A DNA stretch of 64,000 bases, taken from contig CANLWS010000004.1 of NCBI GenBank assembly GCA_947494925.1, positions 1 to 64,000 on the forward strand. The letters are read 5' to 3'. A program made the position numbers and the translations under genes. The notes beneath the pieces were generated by a model. That model saw only the letters and a list, made by a program, of their open reading frames with translations. It had not been told where the DNA came from and ran no database searches. This stretch comes from an uncultured Alteromonadaceae bacterium. Its GTDB lineage: Bacteria > Pseudomonadota > Gammaproteobacteria > Enterobacterales > Alteromonadaceae. This document shows positions 1 to 8,417 of the stretch, in pieces; positions within the stretch are counted from its first letter, which is position 1, and each line of letters opens with the position of its first letter.

Positions 1-76
1 CATTTTGTCACCTAATATGTGTATGGCTGCAATCATAGCAGCTCTAATCAGGTGGCCAAATTAACTATGCCACTAC
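1..76. other. Possible end of an insertion sequence (IS21-like) at the left edge
   Basis: Reading frames are lost here and the SpvB-like gene stops abruptly at the inner boundary. On the plus strand a GGTGGCCA core followed by AATTA lies at about 50-63 and sits just before the break. A similar TGGCCA..TTA core occurs in the two ~60-bp repeats at 4626 and 8916. Several short TGGCCA-type repeats near a terminus are typical of IS21-family ends. The assignment is an inference from a short stretch, and no transposase gene is inside the window. Confidence 0.2.
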
Positions 77-1143
77 ATAGTTGCATACAAAAAATCGGCC
101 ATGCCGTCTTTATTGATATCTACGATCTTTACACTATCGGCTAAATTGTTTGAACCTGATAAATTGGGTAATGAGTCTTGCCAGCTGTCTTGAGTTTTCC
201 AGTTAGGACTTGTTTTTGAATATTCAAAAACAGTTGGAGGTAAAGACTTCCCATCGGCTCCATATTGAGTGATGCTGGTTAATATGAATCCATCTGAACC
301 ATTAGCTTTTTTATGTTGAAGCTCATATCCGTACATGACCCGATCTTTAAATCGGGTGGTGATGCTCTTTAGTTGTTTATTCCTTGATAATTCACGTCCG
401 CTAAGATAAGTCACTGGAGAAAAATCATGATCGACATATTCAAAATTGTAAGAAGCATAAGGTGATTGACCGGATTCGTTACCTGTATAGAGAATTCTTT
501 TGATATTGAAGTCACCCTTATTGTTCTTCAAATATCTGAATTCAATATAGTTTCCTAACGTATCTGTTACAGTTTCTGAAACCCAGGCTAAAATATCAGA
601 CCCAGCATTGATACGACTTTGGTCAGTCTTCCCGAGATGAATCTTTAATCCCGATTTAGTCTCTACAGTGAATGATTGGGGACCCTTAGCAGAAATGTGG
701 TAAGCCCTAATTCTGGAGCCATCGTCGACTTGTGTGCGAAATTCAGTGTAATCTGTGGAAGAACTTATGGGGATAAGTCTTTGTCCGTTGAAGTATAGTG
801 CGTCATTTTGATCAAAGTTTATCTTGGAGACCTGGCCATCTATTCGTAAGTTTTTACTACCACGGGAAATAACATGCATACCCTCAATTGACCAACCAAT
901 ACCCACTGAGCTAGCAGGAGATTGGGAACTGTATGAAAGACTAATTGCTGGCTGTAGACCCGCGGTCCCTGCTGGGCCATGTATTGGGATGCTATAAGTA
1001 GCGCTTCCCTGAGAGCTAACATCAAAGTGAGCATCAATTTGGCCGACGATGAAGCCCGTTCTACTACCAGTTTGCGATAATGAGAGCGTAGGTAGAACTG
1101 CCAAAATAATAATACTTAAACCACAAACACAGCGAGTGAACAT
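73..1143 (-). pseudogene. SpvB-like secreted protein, N-terminal fragment
   Basis: This encodes the first 356 residues of an SpvB/TcaC-type protein, the family that forms the beta-propeller shell regions of Tc toxins and RHS-like secreted polymorphic proteins. A signal peptide covers residues 1-23. The SpvB core follows, with GSATYSIPIHGPAG and a run of LSYSSQSPASSVGIGWSIEG type (residues about 45-90). The last residues, DINKDGMADFLYATM, are the start of an FG-GAP/VCBS-like calcium repeat, but the frame ends at TAG and continues into stops. Family members are usually far longer, so this is a truncated gene. GGAG seven bases before ATG supports the start. Truncation by an element at the window edge is inferred. 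Confidence 0.75.
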
Positions 1144-1366
1144 ATTCCATCTCCAGAATCTTAGAAGACTTAAGAAATAAGATTCATACCGATTTTTAAG
1201 CTTAAGCAGGAGCTCTCCCTACTAGTCGCTTAAACAAATCTATTCAATCAAGGACATAAACTGTCTTTTAAACAATAAATTCAAATTATTATTGCCAAAG
1301 AGCCCTGAAACGATTGTCTGTTGCGTTACAACATTAATATGTTCTAAACAAAAAATATCGTTCCCG

Positions 1367-2950
1367 TTAATCACACTTTGTTTTTATATCAACTACATCA
1401 ATTTGACTCTCAGGCAATCCCGTAAGCACAGACATTGTTCGCTTTGCTAGTGGTTTAGAGCACCATGGAAGCTTAGTCAAGCGATGGGTTGCCCCTTCGT
1501 TTTGAGACTCGTCGAAAGGGTAATAATTGAAGACTTCTGGGTTCGATTCAACATAAGCCCACATGTCTCGAATATCTTCAAACACCTTACGATAAAGCCA
1601 TGTTTTATATGGGTAACGTTTCGTACCCATATGACGCTGAATCATTAAGGCCTTATCTCCGAAACCTTTAGGCTCCCCAATTCCAGACACGCCATACAAT
1701 AAAGAAGCTGGATACAAAGCAGGAATTAGAGAGTCCTTCTTCTCATATTCATCAGTCAATGGGTATACCCGAAGTTTTTTTATGACGTTTTCATACCTTA
1801 TGAAAGAGTGCTGAAACCATTCAGCACTAATAGCTGGAACAACCAAAACTGAATTATCAATAGCGTTCTCACGATTCATTCCGTCGAATTGACTGATACT
1901 CTCTAACAACTTACCAATAACCAGAGATCCTGCAGAGTGAGATATGACACTAATGGTATATTGCGAGTCTTTTTTCTTCTTTTCTAACAAGGCACTAATC
2001 AATGTGTTGCCATTAGTATTTGGCTCCCAGCATTCCTCACTATGACGCTTGACTGTTTTCCAATGGGTTTGTAACGCATCTTCGACACCAATAGCCCCTA
2101 GTAACGTAAGTTCACGTAATACCTCTTCGGTGATTGTCGGCACAATTTCATGATTCAAAGTAAGTGCAAATCTTGCTAATGCGCGTGCAATAGCTTTGGC
2201 ACCTGAAAGAGTCAAAAACCCTTTGTTTAGAAGTGGTTGCAAATCTTCTGTATTTTGATTGCTCGCTAAAACCTCAAATTGATTTGCTGACGCCCTTATA
2301 GCGGAATCCTGAACTACATTCTCAGCAACGTTTTTGAGAGTTTCCTCATCTGTAAGAATCTTGCTCAGATAGACTTCATAGTCCTCTTCTGAACGAACTT
2401 CATTGCTGAATTCAATTCCTTTTTCCAATCCTTGGTAAATTAAAATACTGAGTGCTGCAGACTGCTCGGCGTTTCTATCCTCGCTAAAGAATCTGACGCT
2501 ACTTTGGCTTTTATTAGATTCCTCGTTTAATCGCTGCTTTATGATTCTCTTGAGCTTCGCAAATGCGGAGTTTTTTAAAATATCTAAAAGGTTTTCAGAT
2601 TGAAAAGGGGATACTTCATAATTTATGAAAACTGGGTGAAGGCCATTTAGATTTTTTTCAGTAAATAGTGATGCCATAATATCCGGGCCAAGATCTTCTC
2701 TCATATAAGAATCACCACTTAAACCACCGTGAAAATAAAGAAGTATTCCCTTGGCATTCAATGCAGGTTGCAACACGGCATCCAATGCAGTTGTGTCATC
2801 ATCACGACATAAAAGGTAATTTGGGTGCGGATCAATATTGCGACGTTTTGATTGAACCACATCACTTCCTGATCCGTCATTAATTTCTGGAACTGTTGAG
2901 CAACCTACGAGCGAAAGTGCCGCTATGAAATGAATAGTTAATATTTTCAT
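1367..2950 (-). CDS. Lipoprotein with alpha/beta-hydrolase domain
   Basis: A 527-aa predicted lipoprotein. The N-terminus has a signal peptide ending in a lipobox (LVGC), so it is probably anchored in the envelope. An HGG oxyanion-type motif (ILLYFHGG, about residue 70) and a nucleophile elbow SHSAG (Ser339) mark a serine hydrolase of the alpha/beta-hydrolase fold. The middle (about 90-290) is a long helical insertion. I chose the ATG at 2950, with GGAG upstream, over a GTG four codons earlier that overlaps the ribosome-binding site. It lies 27 bp downstream of the LpxR-like gene on the same strand and may be co-transcribed. Substrate unknown; a lipase or esterase acting on envelope lipids would fit the neighbour, but that is inference. 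Confidence 0.7.
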   Translation of the reverse strand: MKILTIHFIAALSLVGCSTVPEINDGSGSDVVQSKRRNIDPHPNYLLCRDDDTTALDAVLQPALNAKGILLYFHGGLSGDSYMREDLGPDIMASLFTEKNLNGLHPVFINYEVSPFQSENLLDILKNSAFAKLKRIIKQRLNEESNKSQSSVRFFSEDRNAEQSAALSILIYQGLEKGIEFSNEVRSEEDYEVYLSKILTDEETLKNVAENVVQDSAIRASANQFEVLASNQNTEDLQPLLNKGFLTLSGAKAIARALARFALTLNHEIVPTITEEVLRELTLLGAIGVEDALQTHWKTVKRHSEECWEPNTNGNTLISALLEKKKKDSQYTISVISHSAGSLVIGKLLESISQFDGMNRENAIDNSVLVVPAISAEWFQHSFIRYENVIKKLRVYPLTDEYEKKDSLIPALYPASLLYGVSGIGEPKGFGDKALMIQRHMGTKRYPYKTWLYRKVFEDIRDMWAYVESNPEVFNYYPFDESQNEGATHRLTKLPWCSKPLAKRTMSVLTGLPESQIDVVDIKTKCD

Positions 2951-2977
2951 TGTACCTAACACTCCGTTCTAATTATT

Positions 2978-4072
2978 TTAGTATTGCCAGAATAAATTTA
3001 GTGAACCATATCCATGGGTTCGTTCGTACAGTAGCGAATCAAACTCAGGCGAGCGCCAATTAAAACCAAAGCGAATTCCAAAATGAGAAAAAGGTTTAGC
3101 AACAATGCCTAGGCCGTAAGTATGAGTGAGCCGTTTAATATCACTTGCGTCAATTTCGTATTCGTTATTCTTGAATTGGCCCTGAAGCCCGACGTTGTAG
3201 ATGTTGCCTGTGAGACGATATCCGAGATAAAGGTACATACCAGTAGGCGAAGTTGATTCCTTTTCTAGTATTTTGGTTTGAGGTCCTAGTGAAATAAAGT
3301 CATGCTCGTAAAATTCGGCGATTCTAGTGTTTCCTATGCGAATGTCAAAACCGGTTTGTACATAAGTTTGATACCCTAATCCAATATCCAATGTCGTCGC
3401 AATATCCCACTTCCACCTGTTATTAATAGCTGAAGGCTTTACTAACCACTTCTGTTCGCGTCTTACGAACAAGCTAGGCTCACCACCATCAGAAATTTGA
3501 TTGTCCCATCCATTTGGAATTTGACTGCCGCTGATATTCTGATGTATAAATTTTTGGACTGCTTCACCAACCTGCAATCCCCAAATGCCGATGCTTAGTT
3601 CAGTCTTTTCGGCGTAATTCGCAGTATCACTATTCTCTGTAGCGTACACCGTAGTCTGTTCAATCCCGTAATTTAATAAGAATGAATAAGGGCGATCACC
3701 TACGATCACACCAAATTGACTTAAGTCTTCAGGCGTAAATGCAGTACCTGTTAGCTTATATCGAGTAAAACCTAATTCTGAGATTTGTTCGTTGCGTTGG
3801 CTATAGCGCCCAAGACCTAGCTTCTCTATGAGCCTGTCGTGAACTGGATACAACCAATTATCAGTGGGATTTCTTGGGGCCCAAATTATACCGAGACCCA
3901 TGGTGTAGTTACGATCTTCACCAAACGTATCACCCAATACATCAAGTAAAACATCATTGTCAAAATAGATAGCGAAATAAGTGTCTTGCTGAAGGTTTTC
4001 CTCAGTGCCAATAGAAGGGAAGCTCATGAGTATGGAAAGTGCCAGAAACAAACCTTGCCATTTATTGTTCAA
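2978..4072 (-). CDS. lpxR: LpxR-like lipid A 3'-O-deacylase (DUF2219)
   Basis: A predicted outer-membrane beta-barrel that removes the 3'-acyloxyacyl chain from lipid A in a calcium-dependent reaction, as known for Salmonella LpxR. Family hallmarks are visible: YFDNDVLL (Asn39-Asp40), DRNYTMG, and the block around FIHQNIS with His177 followed by PNGWDNQ. The last residues (LNLFWQY) form a typical terminal beta-strand ending in an aromatic residue. A TTG start at 4072 is preferred because AAGGA lies nine bases upstream and it gives a clean signal peptide (residues 1-23); a longer frame would add 41 residues before the signal. With the neighbouring hydrolase this suggests a lipid-remodelling pair. 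Confidence 0.85.
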   Translation of the reverse strand: MNNKWQGLFLALSILMSFPSIGTEENLQQDTYFAIYFDNDVLLDVLGDTFGEDRNYTMGLGIIWAPRNPTDNWLYPVHDRLIEKLGLGRYSQRNEQISELGFTRYKLTGTAFTPEDLSQFGVIVGDRPYSFLLNYGIEQTTVYATENSDTANYAEKTELSIGIWGLQVGEAVQKFIHQNISGSQIPNGWDNQISDGGEPSLFVRREQKWLVKPSAINNRWKWDIATTLDIGLGYQTYVQTGFDIRIGNTRIAEFYEHDFISLGPQTKILEKESTSPTGMYLYLGYRLTGNIYNVGLQGQFKNNEYEIDASDIKRLTHTYGLGIVAKPFSHFGIRFGFNWRSPEFDSLLYERTHGYGSLNLFWQY

Positions 4073-4404
4073 ACCTATTTTCCTTATAGTTGTATGCTCA
4101 TACAGCGTAAGCTCTCCTTGGCAGCTATATACTTTACAACTATGGGCATTCTTTAATGTCGTTTTTAACGCCCAAAAAAAAGGATAACTTGTCAACGAAT
4201 AAAAAAGTTAACAATGAACACAAAAAGCAATTGGCTTTGATTCTCTATCTGTAAAAAGCATTTAGAGAAACTCAAACTAAAATAGCTCATTATTTAGGCA
4301 ATTTCAAATATTAGGAATTTGTTCAATATCTATAAGCTGGGATGGGTCCCTAGGATTTTAGTCCATAAGCACTGAGAATTATTAGCATTAGGAAATGAAA
4401 GTTC

Positions 4405-4590
4405 TCATTGCTGAATTGACCCACCGGGATCTCGTAAGTTACCCAGTCCCCCTTCATTGCCCCCGTATGTTTTGTAACCGGTATCTGCCCAATTTTCATT
4501 CCCATGTAACGTAAAGTTCCGCGTGAAGTTTTGCCCATCATTACGATAAAACCCAATCGGTGGTTTCTCGGCCCACGAAAGGGAACTCAA
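4405..4590 (-). pseudogene. Short unrecognised gene fragment beside the IS
   Basis: The 622-bp stretch between LpxR and the IS has no complete gene. One frame here reads like protein (residues such as GFYRNDGQNF and NENWADTGYKTYGG) for about 55 residues, with stops on both sides and no ribosome-binding site. The composition looks like part of a secreted or beta-rich protein, but I do not recognise the family. It is probably a decayed remnant. The rest of 4073-4694 shows nothing else except the repeat at 4626. Confidence 0.3.
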
Positions 4591-4625
4591 ACCTCAACCT
4601 GAATCTTCTCTTGGGCATGAATTTA

Positions 4626-4683
4626 GGACAACTTATGGTTAAAAATGCTGGCCATATTATGGTCCTAAGAACACACCAACAAA
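4626..4683 (+). repeat. Copy 1 of a diverged ~60-bp repeat
   Basis: This copy starts GGACAACTTATG and ends CACCAACAAA. It aligns in the same orientation with 8916-8977: 33 of the first 42 positions match by hand, then a 4-base gap, then an identical CACCAACAAA. Inside each copy two half-units share (T)GGMCA..TTATG about 24 bases apart. This internal repetition is like transposase-binding sites at ends of IS21-type elements (inference). Confidence 0.55.
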
Positions 4684-4686
4684 CTT

Positions 4687-4694
4687 TAACACCT
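4687..4694. repeat. Target site duplication, left copy (TAACACCT)
   Basis: The 8 bases directly outside the left inverted repeat are TAACACCT, identical to 5994-6001 outside the right repeat. Eight-base duplications are usual for ISL3-family elements. Confidence 0.92.
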
Positions 4695-4728
4695 GGCTCT
4701 ACCCCATAAACGGGGGATCAACATTCAT
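4695..4728. repeat. Left terminal inverted repeat of the ISL3 element
   Basis: It begins GGCTCTACCCCATAAACGGG, continues through GGATCAACATTCAT, and pairs with 5958-5993. The transposase stop codon (4725-4727) lies inside it. Confidence 0.88.
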
Positions 4729-5924
4729 CGTACACGGTTAATTACACCATCCCATCCACAATGGGTCATCACTCTTATTCGATAATTTTCAAAATTCCTA
4801 AAACCATATGCTCGTCTTGATAGCATTTCCATCTTGTTATGGAAACCTTCAGTGATTCCATTGTTTCGGCTAAAGCGCCACATGGCAACGATTGGCTGTA
4901 GCCAGTTTGTCAGCGTTCTAGCTAGCGTTTTGAGCGGGCTATGGTGTAATTGCTCCAGTAACTCAAGTAATACTGGTAGCTTTTTCTCCATTCGCTTTTC
5001 GTTCATTGTTTTTAATAACATTAGCCGAATGAGTTTTTGCTTTGCATGATACAAAGCTTTTAAGACAGGGTAGTCTGCTAGGTAGTGCATCAGGTTGGCA
5101 TGATTATCTTCAGTTAATCGCCATTCATGACGGCGCATTAAACTCAATAACCCACGGTTCTTGCGCCCTTCAGAGTGATGGTATTGCCAGGCTTTTAGAA
5201 AATGATGGTTAATCAAACGCACTACATGAAAACGATCTGCCACGATAGTGGCACTAGGAAAGTAGCGTTTGGCGATATTGCGGTAGGTTTCCGATAAATC
5301 CATGGCGATTAGCCGCACGTTGTGTTTTCCCGGTAAGTGACGTAAGTAGCTGCGCAGCCTCGACTCAGAGCGACCCAATTTGACATCAAAGACACTATGG
5401 TGTTTTAAGTCCACAAAGGTCGTTGCATAGCCTTTTCTGCGAGTAAAGAAATGTTCATCAATACCAAGCATTTCTGGACATGGGCGACTGATTATCTCTT
5501 TATACTTTTGACTGATATGGGCTTGATACCAACGTTCAACTGTTGCTGCGCTCACATTGTGAGTGCGGGATATCTTGCGCTGGGTCACGCCACCATGATG
5601 GGCTTCAAACACTTCAAGTCGATAACATTCTGACGCTCGATATCGTGGACGAATGCCCACAAACGAATGCCTGAAATAGCGTCCACAATCACGACAGTGA
5701 TACTTGGGTACCTTCAAGTACAAGGTCAGTATCTGGTTGCCCTGGCGTGTGTGTTTCACTGTTCTGCTATGTGTAGCTTTGATCCTCAGACGCTTACTAT
5801 GACAGTGCTTACACACTGGTCTTCGACTAGGCTTAGCCCAGACTTTAATCTCATCACAGCGATGAATTTGTTCAGTTTCTAACTCAGTTATGCCTAAAAT
5901 AGTACCGGCGTGGGACATCGACAC
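4725..5924 (-). CDS. ISL3-family transposase
   Basis: A 399-aa DDE transposase that catalyses movement of the surrounding element. An N-terminal zinc finger is visible (Cys38, Cys41, Cys77, Cys80: CKHC and CRDC), followed by an HTH region (GGVTQRKISRTHNVSAATVE). The catalytic core includes GIDEHFF, AMDLSETYRN, VADRFHVV and a late glutamate in NNGITEGFHNKME followed by RRAYGFRNF, the usual ISL3 ending. Length and frame are complete, so it is probably active. Confidence 0.95.
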   Translation of the reverse strand: MSMSHAGTILGITELETEQIHRCDEIKVWAKPSRRPVCKHCHSKRLRIKATHSRTVKHTRQGNQILTLYLKVPKYHCRDCGRYFRHSFVGIRPRYRASECYRLEVFEAHHGGVTQRKISRTHNVSAATVERWYQAHISQKYKEIISRPCPEMLGIDEHFFTRRKGYATTFVDLKHHSVFDVKLGRSESRLRSYLRHLPGKHNVRLIAMDLSETYRNIAKRYFPSATIVADRFHVVRLINHHFLKAWQYHHSEGRKNRGLLSLMRRHEWRLTEDNHANLMHYLADYPVLKALYHAKQKLIRLMLLKTMNEKRMEKKLPVLLELLEQLHHSPLKTLARTLTNWLQPIVAMWRFSRNNGITEGFHNKMEMLSRRAYGFRNFENYRIRVMTHCGWDGVINRVR

Positions 5925-5957
5925 TCTCCATTAAATGATCTTCGCAAAATCAGTTTA

Positions 5958-5993
5958 ATGAATGTTGATGTCCCCCGTTTATGATGAAGAGCC
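5958..5993. repeat. Right terminal inverted repeat of the ISL3 element
   Basis: Read on the minus strand it begins GGCTCTTCATCATAAACGGG and ends in ATCAACATTCAT. It lies just upstream of the transposase start and probably contains part of its promoter. Confidence 0.88.
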
Positions 5994-6001
5994 TAACACC
6001 T
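5994..6001. repeat. Target site duplication, right copy (TAACACCT)
   Basis: Identical to 4687-4694 on the other side of the element. Confidence 0.92.
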
Positions 6002-6096
6002 TTAAAATCAAAGGCTTGATGCTATTTAGCGTTCTAAAACGTTCGGTAGAGTTTAGTAACATTCCAGATTTATAGTACTCTTTTAGGTAACACAAA

Positions 6097-6106
6097 TTTT
6101 CGTGTT
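6097..6106 (+). repeat. 10-bp direct repeat, copy upstream of the integrase
   Basis: TTTTCGTGTT occurs here and again at 6594-6603, exactly where the integrase frame diverges from its family. The two copies enclose the integrase fragment. This may mark a deletion junction or an old attachment core. Confidence 0.45.
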
Positions 6107-6127
6107 GCCAAAACGGTGTTGCTAAAA
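6102..6127 (+). repeat. Tandem near-identical 12-bp units before the integrase start
   Basis: GTGTTGCCAAAA and GTGTTGCTAAAA are two bases apart and run into the ATG of the integrase. Short repeated units at this position are typical of integrase or excisionase binding sites in the promoter/attachment region (inference). Confidence 0.4.
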
Positions 6128-6609
6128 TGGCTAGAACGACCAAACCTTTAACTAATACAGAAGTTCAGCAAGCCAAACCCAGGGAAAAGGAATATAACCT
6201 GGTGGATGGTGGCGGTTTAATGCTCAGGGTTAAACCTAACGGCACCAAGAGCTGGATATTCAACTACTACCACCCCCACACTAAAAAACGTAAAAATATT
6301 GGTTTTGGTAAATACCCTGAAGTAACGCTAGCCGAAGCCAGAGAAAAACGCTTATCAGCAAGAAAGCTGGTGGCTAACAACATCGATCCAAAGTATCAGA
6401 AAGAACAAACTGCCCGTGAGCAAAAAGAAGCCATGGAAAACACCTTTGGTGTGTTTGCAGAAAAATGGTACCAGTTAAAGCTTAAGGCCGTGAAAAAGGA
6501 AACCGCTGACAAAGCATGGCAGATCCTTGATAAACATGCTTTACCTCAACTTGAAGCAACTCCAGTCCACCAGCTAAAGCCTAAGATGGTGGCTTTTCGT
6601 GTTTTATGA
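6127..6609 (+). pseudogene. Truncated tyrosine integrase (DUF4102 type)
   Basis: The first ~155 residues match the island-type integrases with an N-terminal DUF4102 domain: KPREKEYNLVDGGGLMLRV and KNIGFGKYPEVTLAEAR, then the start of the core-binding domain (FGVFAEKWYQLK). Full enzymes are about 400 aa; the catalytic domain with its R-H-R-Y residues is absent. The frame leaves the family after LKPKMV and ends six residues later, at the 10-bp repeat TTTTCGTGTT. It is a remnant of a genomic island. No tRNA gene is seen beside it. Confidence 0.88.
6594..6603 (+). repeat. 10-bp direct repeat at the integrase truncation point
   Basis: Second copy of TTTTCGTGTT (first at 6097-6106). It coincides with the last codons of the truncated integrase. 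Confidence 0.45.
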
Positions 6610-6653
6610 CTTTTTTCTAACATGAACAACCAAAATCAACGTGCTCAAAATAC

Positions 6654-8417
6654 CTAGCCAAGACTAACAAATGGATGCCCAAAAGATGTCAAAATGCATA
6701 TGGAAAGAAGGAAGATGCTAATTAAAGATTGGGCTCCAGATAGCATTCTAACAAGGCCTAATGGTTCATAGGTATAAGGCTTTGGTTGCACACGGGACAA
6801 CCAGTTACCTAAGTTCAAATCTCGCCACCCTATGTGAAATGTTGATAGCAGAGAAAACCAAATGATATGAATTGCTAATTTTAAAAATTGTTTTACATGA
6901 GGCCAACTGCTGGGTCCACTATGCCACTCGTGTTGACAGTCTGCGCTTAAATACTTGGCTAGCGGTGATGTTTCATCCTTGTACCGCACATCGATAATAA
7001 ACAGTTTTTGGAATAGACTGTTCCCACTAAGTAACGCAAGAATCAAATAAAATACTGTGAAGTAAATAAATACTCTAACCATCACAACGAAGGCTTGGCT
7101 CGGATCAGCGCCATATTTTACAGTCTTGTCAAAAAGCAATTGTCTTACATGAGCCATAATTCTCTGTAGCAATATTTCTGATTCTTGCATCTCAGAATCG
7201 ATCGATTTATTGATCACATAAGTAATAGCCTTCGCCTCTTCATTCATTCCAATTGATAACAAATGATTCCTAAAGCGATAAATGGTAGGAGTCGACTTAA
7301 TATTCTTGATATACCAGTGCTCAATCCCACTTACTCCTGCTAATTCCAGAGGAGCCTCTTTGTCAGAACGATACTTAGTTTCAAATTCCGGGCCGATAAA
7401 AACTGCACCGCTAAAGTTGTGGCACCCCAAGCCATCGTTTTCCAAGTAATTATTTTTAGAACAGGTAAATTCCACTCCTGTAAACTTGGATGCTGACAGT
7501 AACGATTTTGAAAAATTGCTTTCACGTATAGTAACGCCAGACCATTGTGAATGCCTCAAATCTGCTTCTTGGAAAAGCCCTTTCCCTATGATTGCTTCAT
7601 AAACTGCCCCTGCTCGTATATCACTCTTCTGTAGTCCAAGATAATCAATGGAAAAATTCGAAATAAATGCACCATGTGCAATTACCAAATTCCAATCTAG
7701 AACTTTTAAATGGCCATAGTCCATTGCATCAACAACTGTAGCAACTGTAGCTCCAGGCATAAATGCTAGCGGAGTATGTCTTGGATCGTAGTCATAGATA
7801 TCTCTTAGAGGTATTTCATCGTCCTGCTCTAAAAATTCCCGTTCTAGATGAGCGCCAAATGCGAAAGTAGTATTGTCTAACTGTTGGTGAATAGTTGAAA
7901 ACATATAACCGGCTTCAAGTTTTACTGGCTGAACCCATACTTCATTAAGCTCAAGCCCGACCATATCTTCGTCCCATAAATCCCGTAGATGTTTTTCGAG
8001 ATTTGTATCCCCGTTGCTTTCAAGTAAGTTTCGTTCGTACGCAGAGAAATGTGTTAACTCATATCGCTCAAACTCGTTTGAGATGACACGCTCAATGGCT
8101 TTCCTATCTCTTTCAATTTTTGAAGAAAACTCGTTAATAGGTTCAAGAAATGAAGGACCATTCATGTAATTAACCGATTGTCCATCGAATGGGTAAAAAA
8201 GCGTTTTCAACATAGACTCACAAACAATGAACATTGTTTCATCGTTGCGAAAAAGGTGCACAGCCGGCAAAGCTTGCTCAATACTACGCTTACAATTCAT
8301 CTTTGATTTGATTGTTTTAAGCTCTTGTTTCCACAATTGAATATCTAGTGAAGAAGATGAGACTACAGGCCAAGAAAATAAAACTAAAAAAAAACAAAAA
8401 GCGCTCCAGTGCCTCAT
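6654..8417 (-). CDS. Exported pentapeptide-repeat protein with C-terminal membrane segments
   Basis: A 587-aa protein of unknown function. It has a signal peptide (residues 1-21), an N-terminal helical region and degenerate pentapeptide repeats at about residues 235-340 (patterns such as ADLRHSQWSG and SNFSKSLLSASKFTG), which fold as a right-handed beta-helix. Three hydrophobic segments follow near 445-470, 515-535 and 560-580. GGAGG four bases before ATG supports the start. Similar proteins usually sit on islands; here it lies next to an integrase remnant. A role as membrane-linked scaffold or immunity factor cannot be decided from sequence. Confidence 0.65.
   Translation of the reverse strand: MRHWSAFCFFLVLFSWPVVSSSSLDIQLWKQELKTIKSKMNCKRSIEQALPAVHLFRNDETMFIVCESMLKTLFYPFDGQSVNYMNGPSFLEPINEFSSKIERDRKAIERVISNEFERYELTHFSAYERNLLESNGDTNLEKHLRDLWDEDMVGLELNEVWVQPVKLEAGYMFSTIHQQLDNTTFAFGAHLEREFLEQDDEIPLRDIYDYDPRHTPLAFMPGATVATVVDAMDYGHLKVLDWNLVIAHGAFISNFSIDYLGLQKSDIRAGAVYEAIIGKGLFQEADLRHSQWSGVTIRESNFSKSLLSASKFTGVEFTCSKNNYLENDGLGCHNFSGAVFIGPEFETKYRSDKEAPLELAGVSGIEHWYIKNIKSTPTIYRFRNHLLSIGMNEEAKAITYVINKSIDSEMQESEILLQRIMAHVRQLLFDKTVKYGADPSQAFVVMVRVFIYFTVFYLILALLSGNSLFQKLFIIDVRYKDETSPLAKYLSADCQHEWHSGPSSWPHVKQFLKLAIHIIWFSLLSTFHIGWRDLNLGNWLSRVQPKPYTYEPLGLVRMLSGAQSLISIFLLSICILTSFGHPFVSLG

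Larger units (their letters stand above)
4695..5993 (-). mobile_element. Intact ISL3-family insertion sequence, 1299 bp
   Basis: The element is bounded by imperfect inverted repeats, both starting GGCTCT: left 4695-4728, right 5958-5993. They share ATAAACGGGGGA and TCAACATTCAT, with two extra bases in the right end. A perfect 8-bp target duplication flanks it. It carries one transposase gene reading leftwards whose stop lies within the left repeat. Intact frame, ends and duplication indicate a recent insertion. The pre-insertion sequence can be rebuilt by joining position 4694 to 6002. Confidence 0.93.

Noticed and set aside
4350-4556. 68-aa minus-strand frame overlapping the fragment at 4405
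   Set aside because: The other frame looks more like protein; two overlapping short frames cannot both be genes here.
6002-6126. tRNA gene as integration target beside the integrase
   Set aside because: No cloverleaf or tRNA 3' end could be found next to the integrase remnant.
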